This document shows positions 1 through 6,265 of a stretch of 10,720 nt of DNA, in pieces. The notes under the pieces were generated by a model, which saw only the letters and a program-made list of their open reading frames with translations, did not search any database and was not told the origin of the DNA. Source of the DNA: Nitrospirota bacterium (lineage in GTDB: Bacteria; Nitrospirota; Nitrospiria; Nitrospirales; Nitrospiraceae); assembly GCA_016222925.1 (NCBI GenBank), contig JACRQB010000206.1, positions 1 to 10,720 on the forward strand. Reading direction: 5' to 3'. The position numbers and the translations under genes were made by a program. Position 1 is the stretch's first letter; every line of letters begins with the position of its first letter.

Positions 1-144
1 CTTGCCGTTGTGGTAGTCGGCGGGAGACTTGTGGACCGCAATGATGTGGCTGTTGGGGAACGTCGCGGCGTAGAACTTCGCCGCCTCTTCGGCATTCTTG
101 TCGAACCAGAGACACGTGGCTATCGGAATCTTTGGAGTTGGCAT
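1..144 (-). CDS. VOC family protein (3-dmu-9_3-mt / PhnB-like), N-terminal part, runs off the window
   Basis: The minus-strand reading frame is open from the ATG at 144 to the window edge and gives 48 residues starting MPTPKIPIATCLWFDKNAEE. The phrase CLWFDKNAEEAAKFYAATFPNSHI is the typical first beta-alpha unit of the PF06983 branch of the vicinal-oxygen-chelate superfamily, often annotated as PhnB or 3-demethylubiquinone-9 3-methyltransferase-like. Members are small cytosolic proteins with mostly unproven activities, so no reaction is assigned. The start is well fixed: an AAAGGAGGT ribosome-binding site lies about 10 bases upstream. The gene diverges from the tail-tube genes, and the roughly 245 bases between them should hold both promoters. 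The C-terminal half, with the remaining metal or substrate residues, lies outside the window. Family call is confident; function is not. Confidence 0.85.
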   Translation of the reverse strand, partial: MPTPKIPIATCLWFDKNAEEAAKFYAATFPNSHIIAVHKSPADYHNGK

Positions 145-388
145 ATCAGTGGCAACCTCCTTTCCGCGGGGTTTGTTCTACAACACCTCTTGTGGAGCTA
201 CCGCAACACTTACCGGATTTTTTTCAACGATTGCAAATGATCCGCTGCGCGACATCTTAATTTCGTGACAAGGCGTAGCTCCGCTCCTTTTCCGACTATT
301 ACTCAGATTCCCGGCTTGTCCCTGTTGATTTCCCGTTGCGTGCGGTGTAGGAATTGGCACCATGCAGCCTTAAGGAGAGGAGATACGA

Positions 389-841
389 ATGGCTATTTTG
401 CGCGATCGTCCCTATGGCCAGTTTAACTTCCTGGTCGATCTTGGCAACGGCGATACCCAAGGGCCGCAGGCAGGCTTCCAGGAGGTGAGCGGCATTGGCA
501 TGGAAACCACGGTGATCGAATACCGCAACGGCAACTCTAAGGAAAACAATGTAATGAAGCTGACAGGCTTGACCAAGGTCAGCGATGTCACGCTGAAACG
601 AGGGATCATCGGCTCGCTGGATCTCTATGCATGGCTTGACCAGATCCGCAACGGCGATCAAAACGCCATGCGAACCGTGACCATTCAATTACAGAATGAA
701 GATCACAGCGCTGTTGTACAGACCTGGAAGCTCTTACGAGCGCGCATCATCAAGCATACGAGCGGTCCGCTCAACGCCAAGGGGACCGACGTCGCCATGG
801 AAGAAATGGTATTGGCCTACGAGCGTCTGGAAATGGAGTAG
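389..841 (+). CDS. Phage-tail-like tube protein (T4 gp19 / Pvc1 type), first of a pair
   Basis: The 150-residue product has the whole length and layout of the gp19-like tail-tube family (PF06841; conserved phage tail region TIGR02241). The N-terminus RDRPYGQFNFLVDLG is followed by GFQEVSGIGMETTVIEYRNGN, the TLKRGIIGSLDLYAWLD core and the C-terminal AMEEMVLAYERLEME strand. In contractile injection systems such proteins stack as hexameric rings forming the inner tube inside the sheath. The start is supported by an AAGGAGAGGAG ribosome-binding site 7-12 bases upstream of ATG 389. A paralog follows after 30 bases, almost certainly in the same operon. No sheath, spike, baseplate or AAA-ATPase gene is in the window, so whether this tube belongs to an active extracellular injection system, a phage remnant or an orphan locus cannot be decided here. 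Confidence 0.9.
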   Translation: MAILRDRPYGQFNFLVDLGNGDTQGPQAGFQEVSGIGMETTVIEYRNGNSKENNVMKLTGLTKVSDVTLKRGIIGSLDLYAWLDQIRNGDQNAMRTVTIQLQNEDHSAVVQTWKLLRARIIKHTSGPLNAKGTDVAMEEMVLAYERLEME

Positions 842-871
842 TCCCAGGTTTTCCCCTGGAGTGAAGACAGT

Positions 872-1324
872 ATGGCCGTCACAAGTGAACAACCCTACAG
901 AAATTCGAATTTTCTCGTTGATTTTGGACGAGGAGACAGCGGTTCTGCGCTTGCAGGCTTTGCCGAAGTGATCTTCCCAGACTTCGTCGTTGATCAGCCC
1001 GAAAGCCGTCCACGTCCTCCCACGGTGCCTCGGCCTATCGAACAGGCTGATGTTGCGGAGACCAATCGTCTTGTCCTCAAGCGAGGGGTGATGGGGTCTA
1101 TGGATCTCTATGCTTGGTGGGATGAGGCGAGGAAGGGAACAGCCCCTCGACCGCGTACCGTGAAGGTGGAACTGCTGGGAGAGGACCTGTCAACCGTGGT
1201 GCTGACCTGGCGTTTCGACAATGTTCGCCCAGTGAGTCTTTCATACTCGCCCTTGCGTGCCATGGAAGAAGGCATCCTCATGGAAACGATGGTCTTGGAG
1301 TTTGACAGAATGGAGATGTTGTGA
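872..1324 (+). CDS. Phage-tail-like tube protein (gp19 / Pvc1 type), second paralog
   Basis: This 150-residue protein shares with its neighbour the opening (YRNSNFLVDFGRGDSG), the LKRGVMGSMDLYAWWDEARKG core and the closing MEEGILMETMVLEFDRMEML. The segment matching METTVIEYRNGN in the first protein is replaced here by a proline- and arginine-rich stretch around residues 43-55 (ESRPRPPTVPRPIEQ), in the region between the first strands. Injection systems often carry two or three tube paralogs, one forming the bulk tube and another an adaptor to the baseplate or cap; that role is an inference. GGAG lies 10 bases before ATG 872. The gene ends at 1324, and a good ribosome-binding site (GGGAGG) follows at once, but only an 11-codon frame comes after it, so a third operon member may have been lost. 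Confidence 0.88.
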   Translation: MAVTSEQPYRNSNFLVDFGRGDSGSALAGFAEVIFPDFVVDQPESRPRPPTVPRPIEQADVAETNRLVLKRGVMGSMDLYAWWDEARKGTAPRPRTVKVELLGEDLSTVVLTWRFDNVRPVSLSYSPLRAMEEGILMETMVLEFDRMEML

Positions 1325-1499
1325 AGGGAGGATCAATGAGGATAGTGGTTCGGATTTTGAATCGTGCCTGATTCAGGAGTGAACCCACTCTCTCTGCCTC
1401 TTCGCCAGGGCGGCTCGACTCAGCAGGGCTTGCGCTCAAGCCATGCTGAGTTATACGTTACCCAGAGATCACGCTGAACCATGTCAGGAGAATACATCG

Positions 1500-1967
1500 A
1501 TGAAGACAAAGATACTGATGACCACGTTGCTCTGTTGCGCCATGATCGTTGCGGCGAGTCAGGCCGAGGAAATTGGGAGCGTCGACACGGAATTCAAATG
1601 GTTGGGGCCAGATCACAAAATTGTGGTGGAAGCATTTGACGACCCCAAGATTGAAGGTATCACGTGTTATCTGAGTCGGTCCAAGAAAGGTGGCTTGAAA
1701 GGCATGGTCGGATTGGCAGAGGAAACCTCCGATGCCTCACTGGCCTGTCGTCAAGTCGGTCCTATTCGCGTTGTGAGTGAGCCGAAAGAAGGCGAACGGG
1801 TGTTCAGTGAGAGCCGGTCCCTGATCTTCAAGAGCCTCCAAGTTGTCAGATTCTTCGACAAGAAACGTCAGACCTACATTTATCTCGCCTATAGCGACCG
1901 CGTAATCGAGGGTTCGCCACAAAATGCCATCTCCACCGTGCCGATCCAACCCTGGGCGAGTCGATAA
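1500..1967 (+). CDS. creA: CreA family exported protein
   Basis: The 155-residue product matches CreA (PF05981) along its whole length: EEIGSVDTEFKWLGPDHKIV near the mature start, then VEAFDDPKIEGITCYLSR, GLAEETSDASLACRQVGPI, SLIFKSLQVVRFFD and YLAYSDRVIEGSPQNAIS at the end, much as in the E. coli protein of about 157 residues. Residues 1-21 form a signal peptide with a hydrophobic core and an ASQA-like cleavage site before EEIGS. The mature part keeps two cysteines (CYL and CRQ) that could form a disulfide. CreA's biochemical role is not established. I place the start at ATG 1500, preceded by CAGGAG at good spacing, instead of the in-frame ATG 19 codons upstream, because only the shorter form has a proper signal peptide. 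It stands alone between the tail-tube pair and a broken lipoprotein gene, without creB, creC or creD. Confidence 0.93.
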   Translation: MKTKILMTTLLCCAMIVAASQAEEIGSVDTEFKWLGPDHKIVVEAFDDPKIEGITCYLSRSKKGGLKGMVGLAEETSDASLACRQVGPIRVVSEPKEGERVFSESRSLIFKSLQVVRFFDKKRQTYIYLAYSDRVIEGSPQNAISTVPIQPWASR

Positions 1968-2104
1968 GGGCCAGGAGACATTGTCGCTACACTTGTTTCA
2001 GGCTCGAGTGAGAGGGGTCGTGGTGGACTGGCCAGGATTCCATGAATCCACATAATCGAACCTCCCCTCCGTTCTCGATCACCTTCAGCACCCTTCCTGT
2101 TTGT

Positions 2105-2121
2105 TATAATCCGAGACTGTG
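2105..2121 (+). promoter_or_regulatory. Possible -10 box directly before a GTG start (leaderless arrangement)
   Basis: A perfect TATAAT lies at 2105-2110 and the lipoprotein-type frame opens with GTG at 2119, so initiation 7-9 bases after the box would put the transcript start almost on the start codon. A stop at 2107 rules out an earlier start in this frame, and no ribosome-binding site precedes the GTG. The -35 region (around 2084-2089, TTCAGC) is poor, so this is a moderate call. Confidence 0.35.
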
Positions 2122-2638
2122 GGACGACGCTATTGCATCAGCTCAGCCATCACACTCGCGTGCCTCCCCTCCATCCTGCTCATTCTGGAAGGATGCTCCT
2201 CTACGCCACCTCCCTCCGGCGTCCACTTTCCCATCACCAGCGGCTCCCATACGCTTTTGCCTAATGAACGGCAGCGCATCCTCATCTGGGGAGATCCTCT
2301 CTTGTCCCGCGTGGCTGAAGAATGGCTCCGATCGCATCACTACTTAAGCATCCTGATGCCACCTCAGATTCCCCACACTTCCTCGGATCGCCAGGCGGCG
2401 CTTGCGGCGCTTCAACATCACTGTCAAAGTGCGAGGCCTTTCAGTGGAACGTGGAGGAAGCGTCCTGCGGGGCAACGCCCATTACCCGCATTGCGTCGAA
2501 CATAACGACCAGACTGTTCAGAACCTGACTTGCCAAGCCCTTGCCACCGCCTGGGGCTTCCGCTCAGCCGGACAGCTTGAGATCCCCTCACCCCTGGCAT
2601 GTACAGCCGGCCAGAGCACCCCCACACCAAACAACTAG
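2119..2638 (+). pseudogene. Broken lipoprotein gene, central part deleted and frameshifted
   Basis: The first frame (GTG 2119 to about 2400) encodes a lipoprotein-type signal peptide: positive start (GRR), hydrophobic stretch and LEGC at residues 23-26, then NERQRILIWGDPLLSRVAEEWLRSHHY and a region ending DRQAALAAL. Translation then turns to unrelated sequence and stops near 2505. From about 2405 a second frame continues with coherent protein: ITVKVRGLSVERGGSVLRGN, HYPHCVEHNDQTVQNLTCQ and ALATAWGFRSAGQLEIPS, ending at 2638. The two parts look like the two ends of one exported protein with the middle missing and the frame changed. The junction falls in or near a 9-base tandem repeat, GCGGCGCTT twice (2395-2412). 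I do not recognise a named family. Glutamate before the lipobox cysteine is unusual but allowed. Two separate short genes would be an alternative, but the second part has no start or ribosome-binding site of its own. Confidence 0.65.
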
Positions 2639-2818
2639 ATCTACACATTGGATTGTTTAAAGGGATCGAGACTCTTTTTTTACTACCGCTCACTTGTTGC
2701 AGAACAACCATTCTACAAAGACTCCCGACTCTCTTCTCTGCGTGCGAACTGACAAAAGATTGACAAATTGATCTCTTGCGCACCGTCAAGGTTTTGAAAA
2801 TAATCTATCCTGGTCAAC

Positions 2819-2880
2819 TACTTAAGTACTAAGTCGTTGAAATACTTAAGCATGCTGAACTGGTGTGGTTTTTGCTTAAG
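2819..2880 (+). repeat. Three CTTAAG palindromes upstream of the zinc-ribbon/RAYT gene
   Basis: CTTAAG occurs at 2821-2826, 2845-2850 and 2875-2880. The first is the centre of a 10-base palindrome, TACTTAAGTA, and the second shares TACTTAAG with it. They lie in AT-rich intergenic sequence 40-100 bases before the start at 2922, where operators or a promoter would sit. Spacing is 24 and 30 bases, not an exact helical multiple. Function is inferred only from position. Confidence 0.3.
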
Positions 2881-2921
2881 TTTTCCACCAGCTGTGAACA
2901 TCGCCACCTTGGGAGGAACCA

Positions 2922-3749
2922 ATGGAATGTCCGAAGTGCAAAGGGATGATGATGTTGGAGCGGTTTTCGGATTTCTTTCTCGTGTTCTATGCATGGAAAT
3001 GCATGAACTGTGGTGCGATTATCGACCGCACCATTTCCAACAACCGCCGAAAAAGTCTGGCTGCTAGAAGATTCCCTATGCCACGTCGCCCCCGACTCGT
3101 TGCCGGCGCCCTCGCCTACCATGTCCTGAATCGTCGAGTGGGCCGCCTCCCTCTCTTCGAGGAACCCGCCGACTATGCCGCGTTTGAACAAGTTCTGGCC
3201 GAAGCCCAGGCTCATTCTCGCCTTCGCATCGCCGCCTATTGCCTGATGCCGACTCACTGGCATCTCTTGCTCTGGCCTCGGCAGGACGGAGAACTCTCAG
3301 AAGTGCTCCGCTGGATCACGGTCACCCACACCCAACGCTGGCATTCACACCATAACACTGCCGGCACTGGCCCGGTCTATCAAGGCCGCTTCAGGTCGTT
3401 TCCAGTCCAAACCGATGCGCATTTCCTGACGGTCGCCCGCTACGTGGAGCGTAATGCGCTGCGAGCCAAGCTCGTCAGACAGGCTGAAAACTGGCGATGG
3501 TCCAGCTTGTGGCGACGAACCCAAGGCGATCCCAAACTCACGACCTGGCTGAGTGACTGGCCGGTAGACCTACCACGAAATTGGGTCGCGCGGGTGAATC
3601 GCCCTGAAACCGGCGAGGAATTGGACGCGCTCCGCCTCAGTGTGCAACGTGGACGTCCATTCGGCGAGGAAGGCTGGGTACGACGGATGGCGAAGCGATT
3701 TGGCATGGAATCAACCTTGCGCCCGCGTGGACGCCCAAAAGGATCTTGA
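2922..3749 (+). CDS. Zinc-ribbon domain fused in frame to REP-associated tyrosine transposase (RAYT, Y1_Tnp)
   Basis: One uninterrupted frame of 275 residues has two parts. Residues 1-50 form a small zinc ribbon with C3-x2-C6 and C27-x2-C30 (CPKC, CMNC), of the kind otherwise found as short stand-alone proteins. Residues 53-275 are a full transposase of the RAYT/Y1_Tnp type: PRRPRLVAGALAYHVLNR at the start, the HUH-type metal motif THWHLLLW (H112, H114), YQGRFRSFPV, and RYVERNALRAKLV holding the likely catalytic tyrosine Y174, then WRWSSLW. RAYTs cut and join single-stranded REP hairpins. The ribosome-binding site GGGAGGA is directly before ATG 2922. An internal ATG at 3078, where RAYT proteins normally begin, has only a weak site (AGAAG). 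The simplest reading is insertion of a RAYT unit into the tail of a zinc-ribbon gene, leaving either a real fusion or two starts in one frame. Confidence 0.85.
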   Translation: MECPKCKGMMMLERFSDFFLVFYAWKCMNCGAIIDRTISNNRRKSLAARRFPMPRRPRLVAGALAYHVLNRRVGRLPLFEEPADYAAFEQVLAEAQAHSRLRIAAYCLMPTHWHLLLWPRQDGELSEVLRWITVTHTQRWHSHHNTAGTGPVYQGRFRSFPVQTDAHFLTVARYVERNALRAKLVRQAENWRWSSLWRRTQGDPKLTTWLSDWPVDLPRNWVARVNRPETGEELDALRLSVQRGRPFGEEGWVRRMAKRFGMESTLRPRGRPKGS

Positions 3750-3763
3750 ACACTGACTCCTCC

Positions 3764-3797
3764 GTCGTTCAGCCTCAATGCTTGACTGAACCACGAC
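3764..3797. repeat. Imperfect hairpin just after the RAYT gene
   Basis: GTCGTTCAG (3764-3772) can pair with CTGAACCACGAC (3786-3797) if three bases (CCA) bulge out. The stem starts 15 bases after the transposase stop. It could be a REP-like substrate hairpin or a weak terminator, but it lacks the GTAG/GGAG guide tetranucleotide of known REPs and has no T-run, so support is weak. Confidence 0.25.
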
Positions 3798-3839
3798 CTC
3801 GTAACAGAGGCCTCGATCCGATTCCAGCGATAGCTGCCG

Positions 3840-4358
3840 ATGCGATATCCTATGATTTCTGGATTGGTTGTGCTGGGAGTGTTCCTCTTTTTGTGGGGGC
3901 GTCACCTCCGTGCGCCGACCCATGTGAGCGATACGGCCTATGATCTGCTGCTGTCCTCCCTGTTGTCGCACAGCGTGCCCGAAGTGTCGGTCGACCAGAT
4001 AGAATCGGAGCAGTATCGTGTACTCGATGCCCGCGCATACCGAGAATTTGAAGTGAGTCATATTGCAGGAGCTACTTGGGTGGGCTACGACGATTTTAAT
4101 CTTGCCCGACTGGCCGGAATTGCTACGCACGCGCCAGTGGCAGTCTATTGTTCGGTGGGGTACCGCAGCGGGCGTATCGCGAAACGACTGCTCCAGCAAG
4201 GATACACCAATGTCGTCAATGTCTATGGCGGCATCTTTGAATGGGTGAATACAGGACGCCCTGTCGTGGCTGAGGATGGTACCCAAACAGAACTAATCCA
4301 TGCCTACTCGGCATCATGGGCGATCTGGCTCACACGCGGGGAACCCATCTATAAATAA
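3840..4358 (+). CDS. Membrane-anchored rhodanese-like sulfurtransferase
   Basis: The 172-residue product begins with one membrane helix (about residues 5-20, ISGLVVLGVFLFLWG), which can serve as anchor or uncleaved signal. A single rhodanese domain follows: YRVLDARAYREFEVSHIAGA (the LDxR and HIxGA motifs) and YCSVGYRSGRIAKRLLQQGY with the active-site cysteine C104 in a CSVGYRS loop, then VVNVYGGIFEW. Rhodaneses carry sulfur on this cysteine as a persulfide; the natural donor and acceptor here are unknown. Given the anchor, the domain probably faces the periplasm. The ribosome-binding site before ATG 3840 is poor, and the in-frame ATG at 3852 is a possible alternative start. The 3' half was copied about 1.3 kb downstream (5447-5674), where it has decayed. 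Confidence 0.9.
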   Translation: MRYPMISGLVVLGVFLFLWGRHLRAPTHVSDTAYDLLLSSLLSHSVPEVSVDQIESEQYRVLDARAYREFEVSHIAGATWVGYDDFNLARLAGIATHAPVAVYCSVGYRSGRIAKRLLQQGYTNVVNVYGGIFEWVNTGRPVVAEDGTQTELIHAYSASWAIWLTRGEPIYK

Positions 4359-4577
4359 GGACCGTACAAATAGTCGACCACAACAAGGCTGGTGTCTTCT
4401 CATGAGGGCCTGTGGACATGGTCCCTGAAGGTTCTGTCACGTCTCCCCACCCTCGCCGCTCATAATGCCTCTCTCTCCTCACATCAAGACCCGTCGAATT
4501 CAATAACAGAGGATGCATACCCTTCTGTTCTTCTTCCGAGCGTTGAGGCAACGCTCCCCTTCCTGTTACGATTAGCT
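4359..4577. other. Intergenic stretch with no recognisable gene
   Basis: Between the rhodanese stop and the inverted repeat I see no protein with family character in either direction. The open frames here, including a 186-codon minus-strand frame over 4330-4890, have arginine- and glutamate-rich noise-like products, and that frame also crosses the repeat and the Sel1 start. No clear terminator hairpin follows the rhodanese gene. Confidence 0.5.
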
Positions 4578-4785
4578 CTAGCAGGATGCGGAAAAAGACC
4601 GCCAGCGGCGTTCTCGCATCGCTCGGAGGCTCAACGTACGGCCCAGCGTACGATTCGCCTCTTTGCTCGCTGCGGCCTTGCTGGACAGCCTTTTTGCGCA
4701 TCCTGCATAGCTGTTCAGCGTCGTCCCAAACCTCGACATCTACGACGGCACAGAGGTCAACATGATTTTTTCCGCAGCCTGCTAG
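4578..4785. repeat. Composite inverted-repeat element (MITE- or REP-like), two nested right ends
   Basis: The left end CTAGCAGGATGCGGAAAAAG (4578-4597) has two inverted partners. The inner one, CTTTTTGCGCATCCTGC (4690-4706), pairs with 16 of 17 bases of 4581-4597. The outer one, TTTTTTCCGCAGCCTGCTAG (4766-4785), pairs with 18 of 20. The 126-base inner unit folds around a centre near 4643, flanked by CGTACG at 4635-4640 and 4647-4652, with weaker complementarity between the arms. The outer 79 bases hold their own short stem, CGTCGT (4719-4724) with ACGACG (4742-4747). No protein is encoded. The structure resembles non-autonomous elements moved in trans, and a RAYT gene lies 0.8 kb away; that link is inferred. 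From memory, similar ends recur in Nitrospira genomes, which I could not check. The element ends 19 bases before the likely Sel1-protein start, so it may supply its leader or promoter region. Confidence 0.75.
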
Positions 4786-4804
4786 TGAAAGGATGGTGCT
4801 AACA

Positions 4805-5317
4805 ATGTGGCGTTTTGTCTGTGCTCTGCTCTTGGTCTTAGTCTGTGAGTCCGGCGGGAGACCGGAGTCGGTTGTTGCAGCGCAGTCCATTGAGGATGCG
4901 GAATATGCGTATGAGCGTGGCGAGTATACGCAGGCGGCTCGCCTCTTCAGTCCTCTGGCTGAGCAAGGTGTGGCATCAGCTCAGTTCTATCTAGGCGTGA
5001 TGCATGAAAAAGGACGCGGCGTCCGACAAGACAACCCAACGGCACTGACGTGGTTTCGCAAGGCGGCGGCGCAGGGCTACGCTGGTCCACAGAGCAATCT
5101 GGGCCTGATGTACGAGAGGGGACGGGGCGTCCGGAAAGACTTAGTTCGCGCGCTCATGTGGTACCACATCGCTGGTGCCATGTTAAAAGGCGATGAGGGG
5201 AAAGCAGCCGTGAAGCGTCGAGACTATCTGACCTCACACATGACCGCCGAGCAGATCGAGCAGGCGCAGGAGATGGTACGGCGTTGCCAGCAGTCCCAGT
5301 TTAAGCAATGCGACTAG
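4805..5317 (+). CDS. Exported Sel1-like repeat (SLR/TPR-like) protein
   Basis: The product (170 residues from ATG 4805) starts with a signal peptide (MWRFVCALLLVLVC, then a short linker to VVAAQS). It has alpha-helical Sel1-like repeats: AEYAYERGEYTQAARLFSPL, AEQGVASAQFYLGVMHEKGRGVRQDN and AAQGYAGPQSNLGLMYERGRGVRKDL, closing with ALMWYHIAGAML and a basic, glutamine-rich tail. Sel1 repeats form solenoids that bind partner proteins, often in envelope signalling or secretion quality control; no partner is evident. An in-frame ATG at 4793 sits right on the AAAGG sequence, leaving no spacing, so the start at 4805, about 11 bases after AAAGGA, is preferred. The inverted repeat ends at 4785, so the usual promoter of this gene may lie inside or before that element. 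Confidence 0.85.
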   Translation: MWRFVCALLLVLVCESGGRPESVVAAQSIEDAEYAYERGEYTQAARLFSPLAEQGVASAQFYLGVMHEKGRGVRQDNPTALTWFRKAAAQGYAGPQSNLGLMYERGRGVRKDLVRALMWYHIAGAMLKGDEGKAAVKRRDYLTSHMTAEQIEQAQEMVRRCQQSQFKQCD

Positions 5318-5446
5318 GTCAGGATCCTTGCAACAGGAAAAAGGACAACCAAGCGGGGTGAAAAGCGGCCTGACTCCATCCTCGCTTCCCCACCACTCCC
5401 TCATCGCTCCGGAGTAACGATAAACCGCCAATGTTAATCGGGGCAG

Positions 5447-5674
5447 TATCGTGGTGGTAGTCTATTGTTCGGTGGGGTACAACAATGCACGTATTGCTGT
5501 ACGACTGCTCCGGCAAGAATACACCCATGTCGCCAATATCTATGGCTGCATCTTCTAATGGATCAACTCCGGACATCTTGTCGTAACCGGGGTGGGACCG
5601 AGACCAAACAGATCCATGCCTATTTGAGGTTCTGGGGCGTCTGGCTCAAGCGCGAAACAGCAATCTATCACTGA
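5447..5674 (+). pseudogene. Decayed duplicate of the rhodanese 3' half
   Basis: This stretch copies positions 4131-4358 of the intact rhodanese gene. It keeps GTCTATTGTTCGGTGGGGTA exactly (5459-5478), giving VVYCSVGYNNARIAVRLLRQ against VAVYCSVGYRSGRIAKRLLQ, and then YTHVANIYGCIF. The codon after IF has become TAA (5556-5558) where the intact gene has GAA. About four bases are gained near 5590-5603 and five lost near 5611, moving the end into another frame, where KQIHAYLRFWGVWLKRETAIYH still matches the intact C-terminus. The rhodanese active-site cysteine loop is present but the N-terminal half and start are missing, so no working enzyme is expected. It directly follows the Sel1 gene, suggesting that a segment including the rhodanese end was duplicated and then eroded. 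Confidence 0.88.
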
Positions 5675-5696
5675 CGAAACGCACTCACAGCATTCC

Positions 5697-5716
5697 TACC
5701 CTACCTGTGTAGGGTA
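5697..5716. terminator. Perfect 8-bp hairpin after the rhodanese relic, terminator-like but without T-run
   Basis: TACCCTAC pairs perfectly with GTAGGGTA around a CTGT loop, beginning 23 bases after the relic's stop codon. It is followed by TCCC, not a run of T, so intrinsic termination would be inefficient. It may be an old terminator, an mRNA-end stabiliser or a protein-binding palindrome. Confidence 0.35.
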
Positions 5717-5900
5717 TCCCATGGCGCAGTGACCTAGATAGAATCTGCAGCCTCGCTCTAGACCGAAGAAAACCGATCACACTTTTCACATGTTAACAAC
5801 AAGCTCTCTTCCGATATATCACTACACGCCTATTACTTTGACTCCGGTGACATCAATTCGAGGAGGGAAACGGGGCTTTTCTGCGGTGAGATCCCCAGCA

Positions 5901-6117
5901 AGAAATGTGTCAGAGATGCCTGGTGCTATCAGCAAAGTGGTCGTCAAGTTGAAAGGCTTGAGCCACACCGATCCCGATGATCTTGATATCCCGCTGGTGG
6001 GTCCTGCTCATGTCTGATGCCGGCGGCACCTCTCCAAACGTCACATGGTAATTACTCCTGAGAGACGACGACGCACAAGATCGCGGTTCCATCGCGAGCG
6101 GATTGGAATTGACCATA
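5901..6117 (+). pseudogene. Remnant of a proprotein-convertase P-domain-like protein, centre lost
   Basis: One frame (about 5901-6006) reads VSEMPGAISKVVVKLKGLSH then TDPDDLDIPLVGP, the familiar opening of P-domain-like modules in secreted bacterial proteins (GTISKVTVTLNGLSHTFPDDxDxLLVGP). The next frame begins LMSDAGGTSP (6007-6036), the expected next motif. It then jumps to TW, a stop codon (6049-6051) and RDDDAQDRGSIASGLELTIH (6061-6120), which matches the domain's final strands (GTWxLxVxDDAxxDxGxIxGWxLTI). The long middle of the domain is therefore missing, and there is one frame change plus one in-frame stop. No start codon, signal peptide or ribosome-binding site belongs to it. In intact proteins these modules are jelly-roll beta domains on large secreted or surface proteins. 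This piece cannot make a folded domain. Confidence 0.8.
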
Positions 6118-6265
6118 CACCGCGAACTGCGCATACCACACATCCACCGTCGCCGTACCAAGAAGGACTGCTCCTCATCATGAACTGGTTTCTGTACTGT
6201 TCTGTTCGTCCCTTCTCTCATCGATGCGTTCGTCATGTACGTCCGTGCACCAAGGAGGACTCATC

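Noticed and set aside
10..240. Plus-strand 76-codon frame at the left edge
   Set aside because: It is the shadow of the minus-strand VOC gene, whose frame has a strong ribosome-binding site and family motifs.
355..370. TGGCAC resembling a sigma-54 -24 box before the first tube gene
   Set aside because: The matching TTGC-type -12 box is absent at the required spacing.
4392..4802. 136-codon plus-strand frame between rhodanese and the Sel1 gene
   Set aside because: Most of it is a translation of the inverted repeat, which is non-coding by structure; no start signal.
4330..4890. 186-codon minus-strand frame
   Set aside because: It crosses the rhodanese end, the inverted repeat and the Sel1 start, has no family character and no convincing ribosome-binding site.
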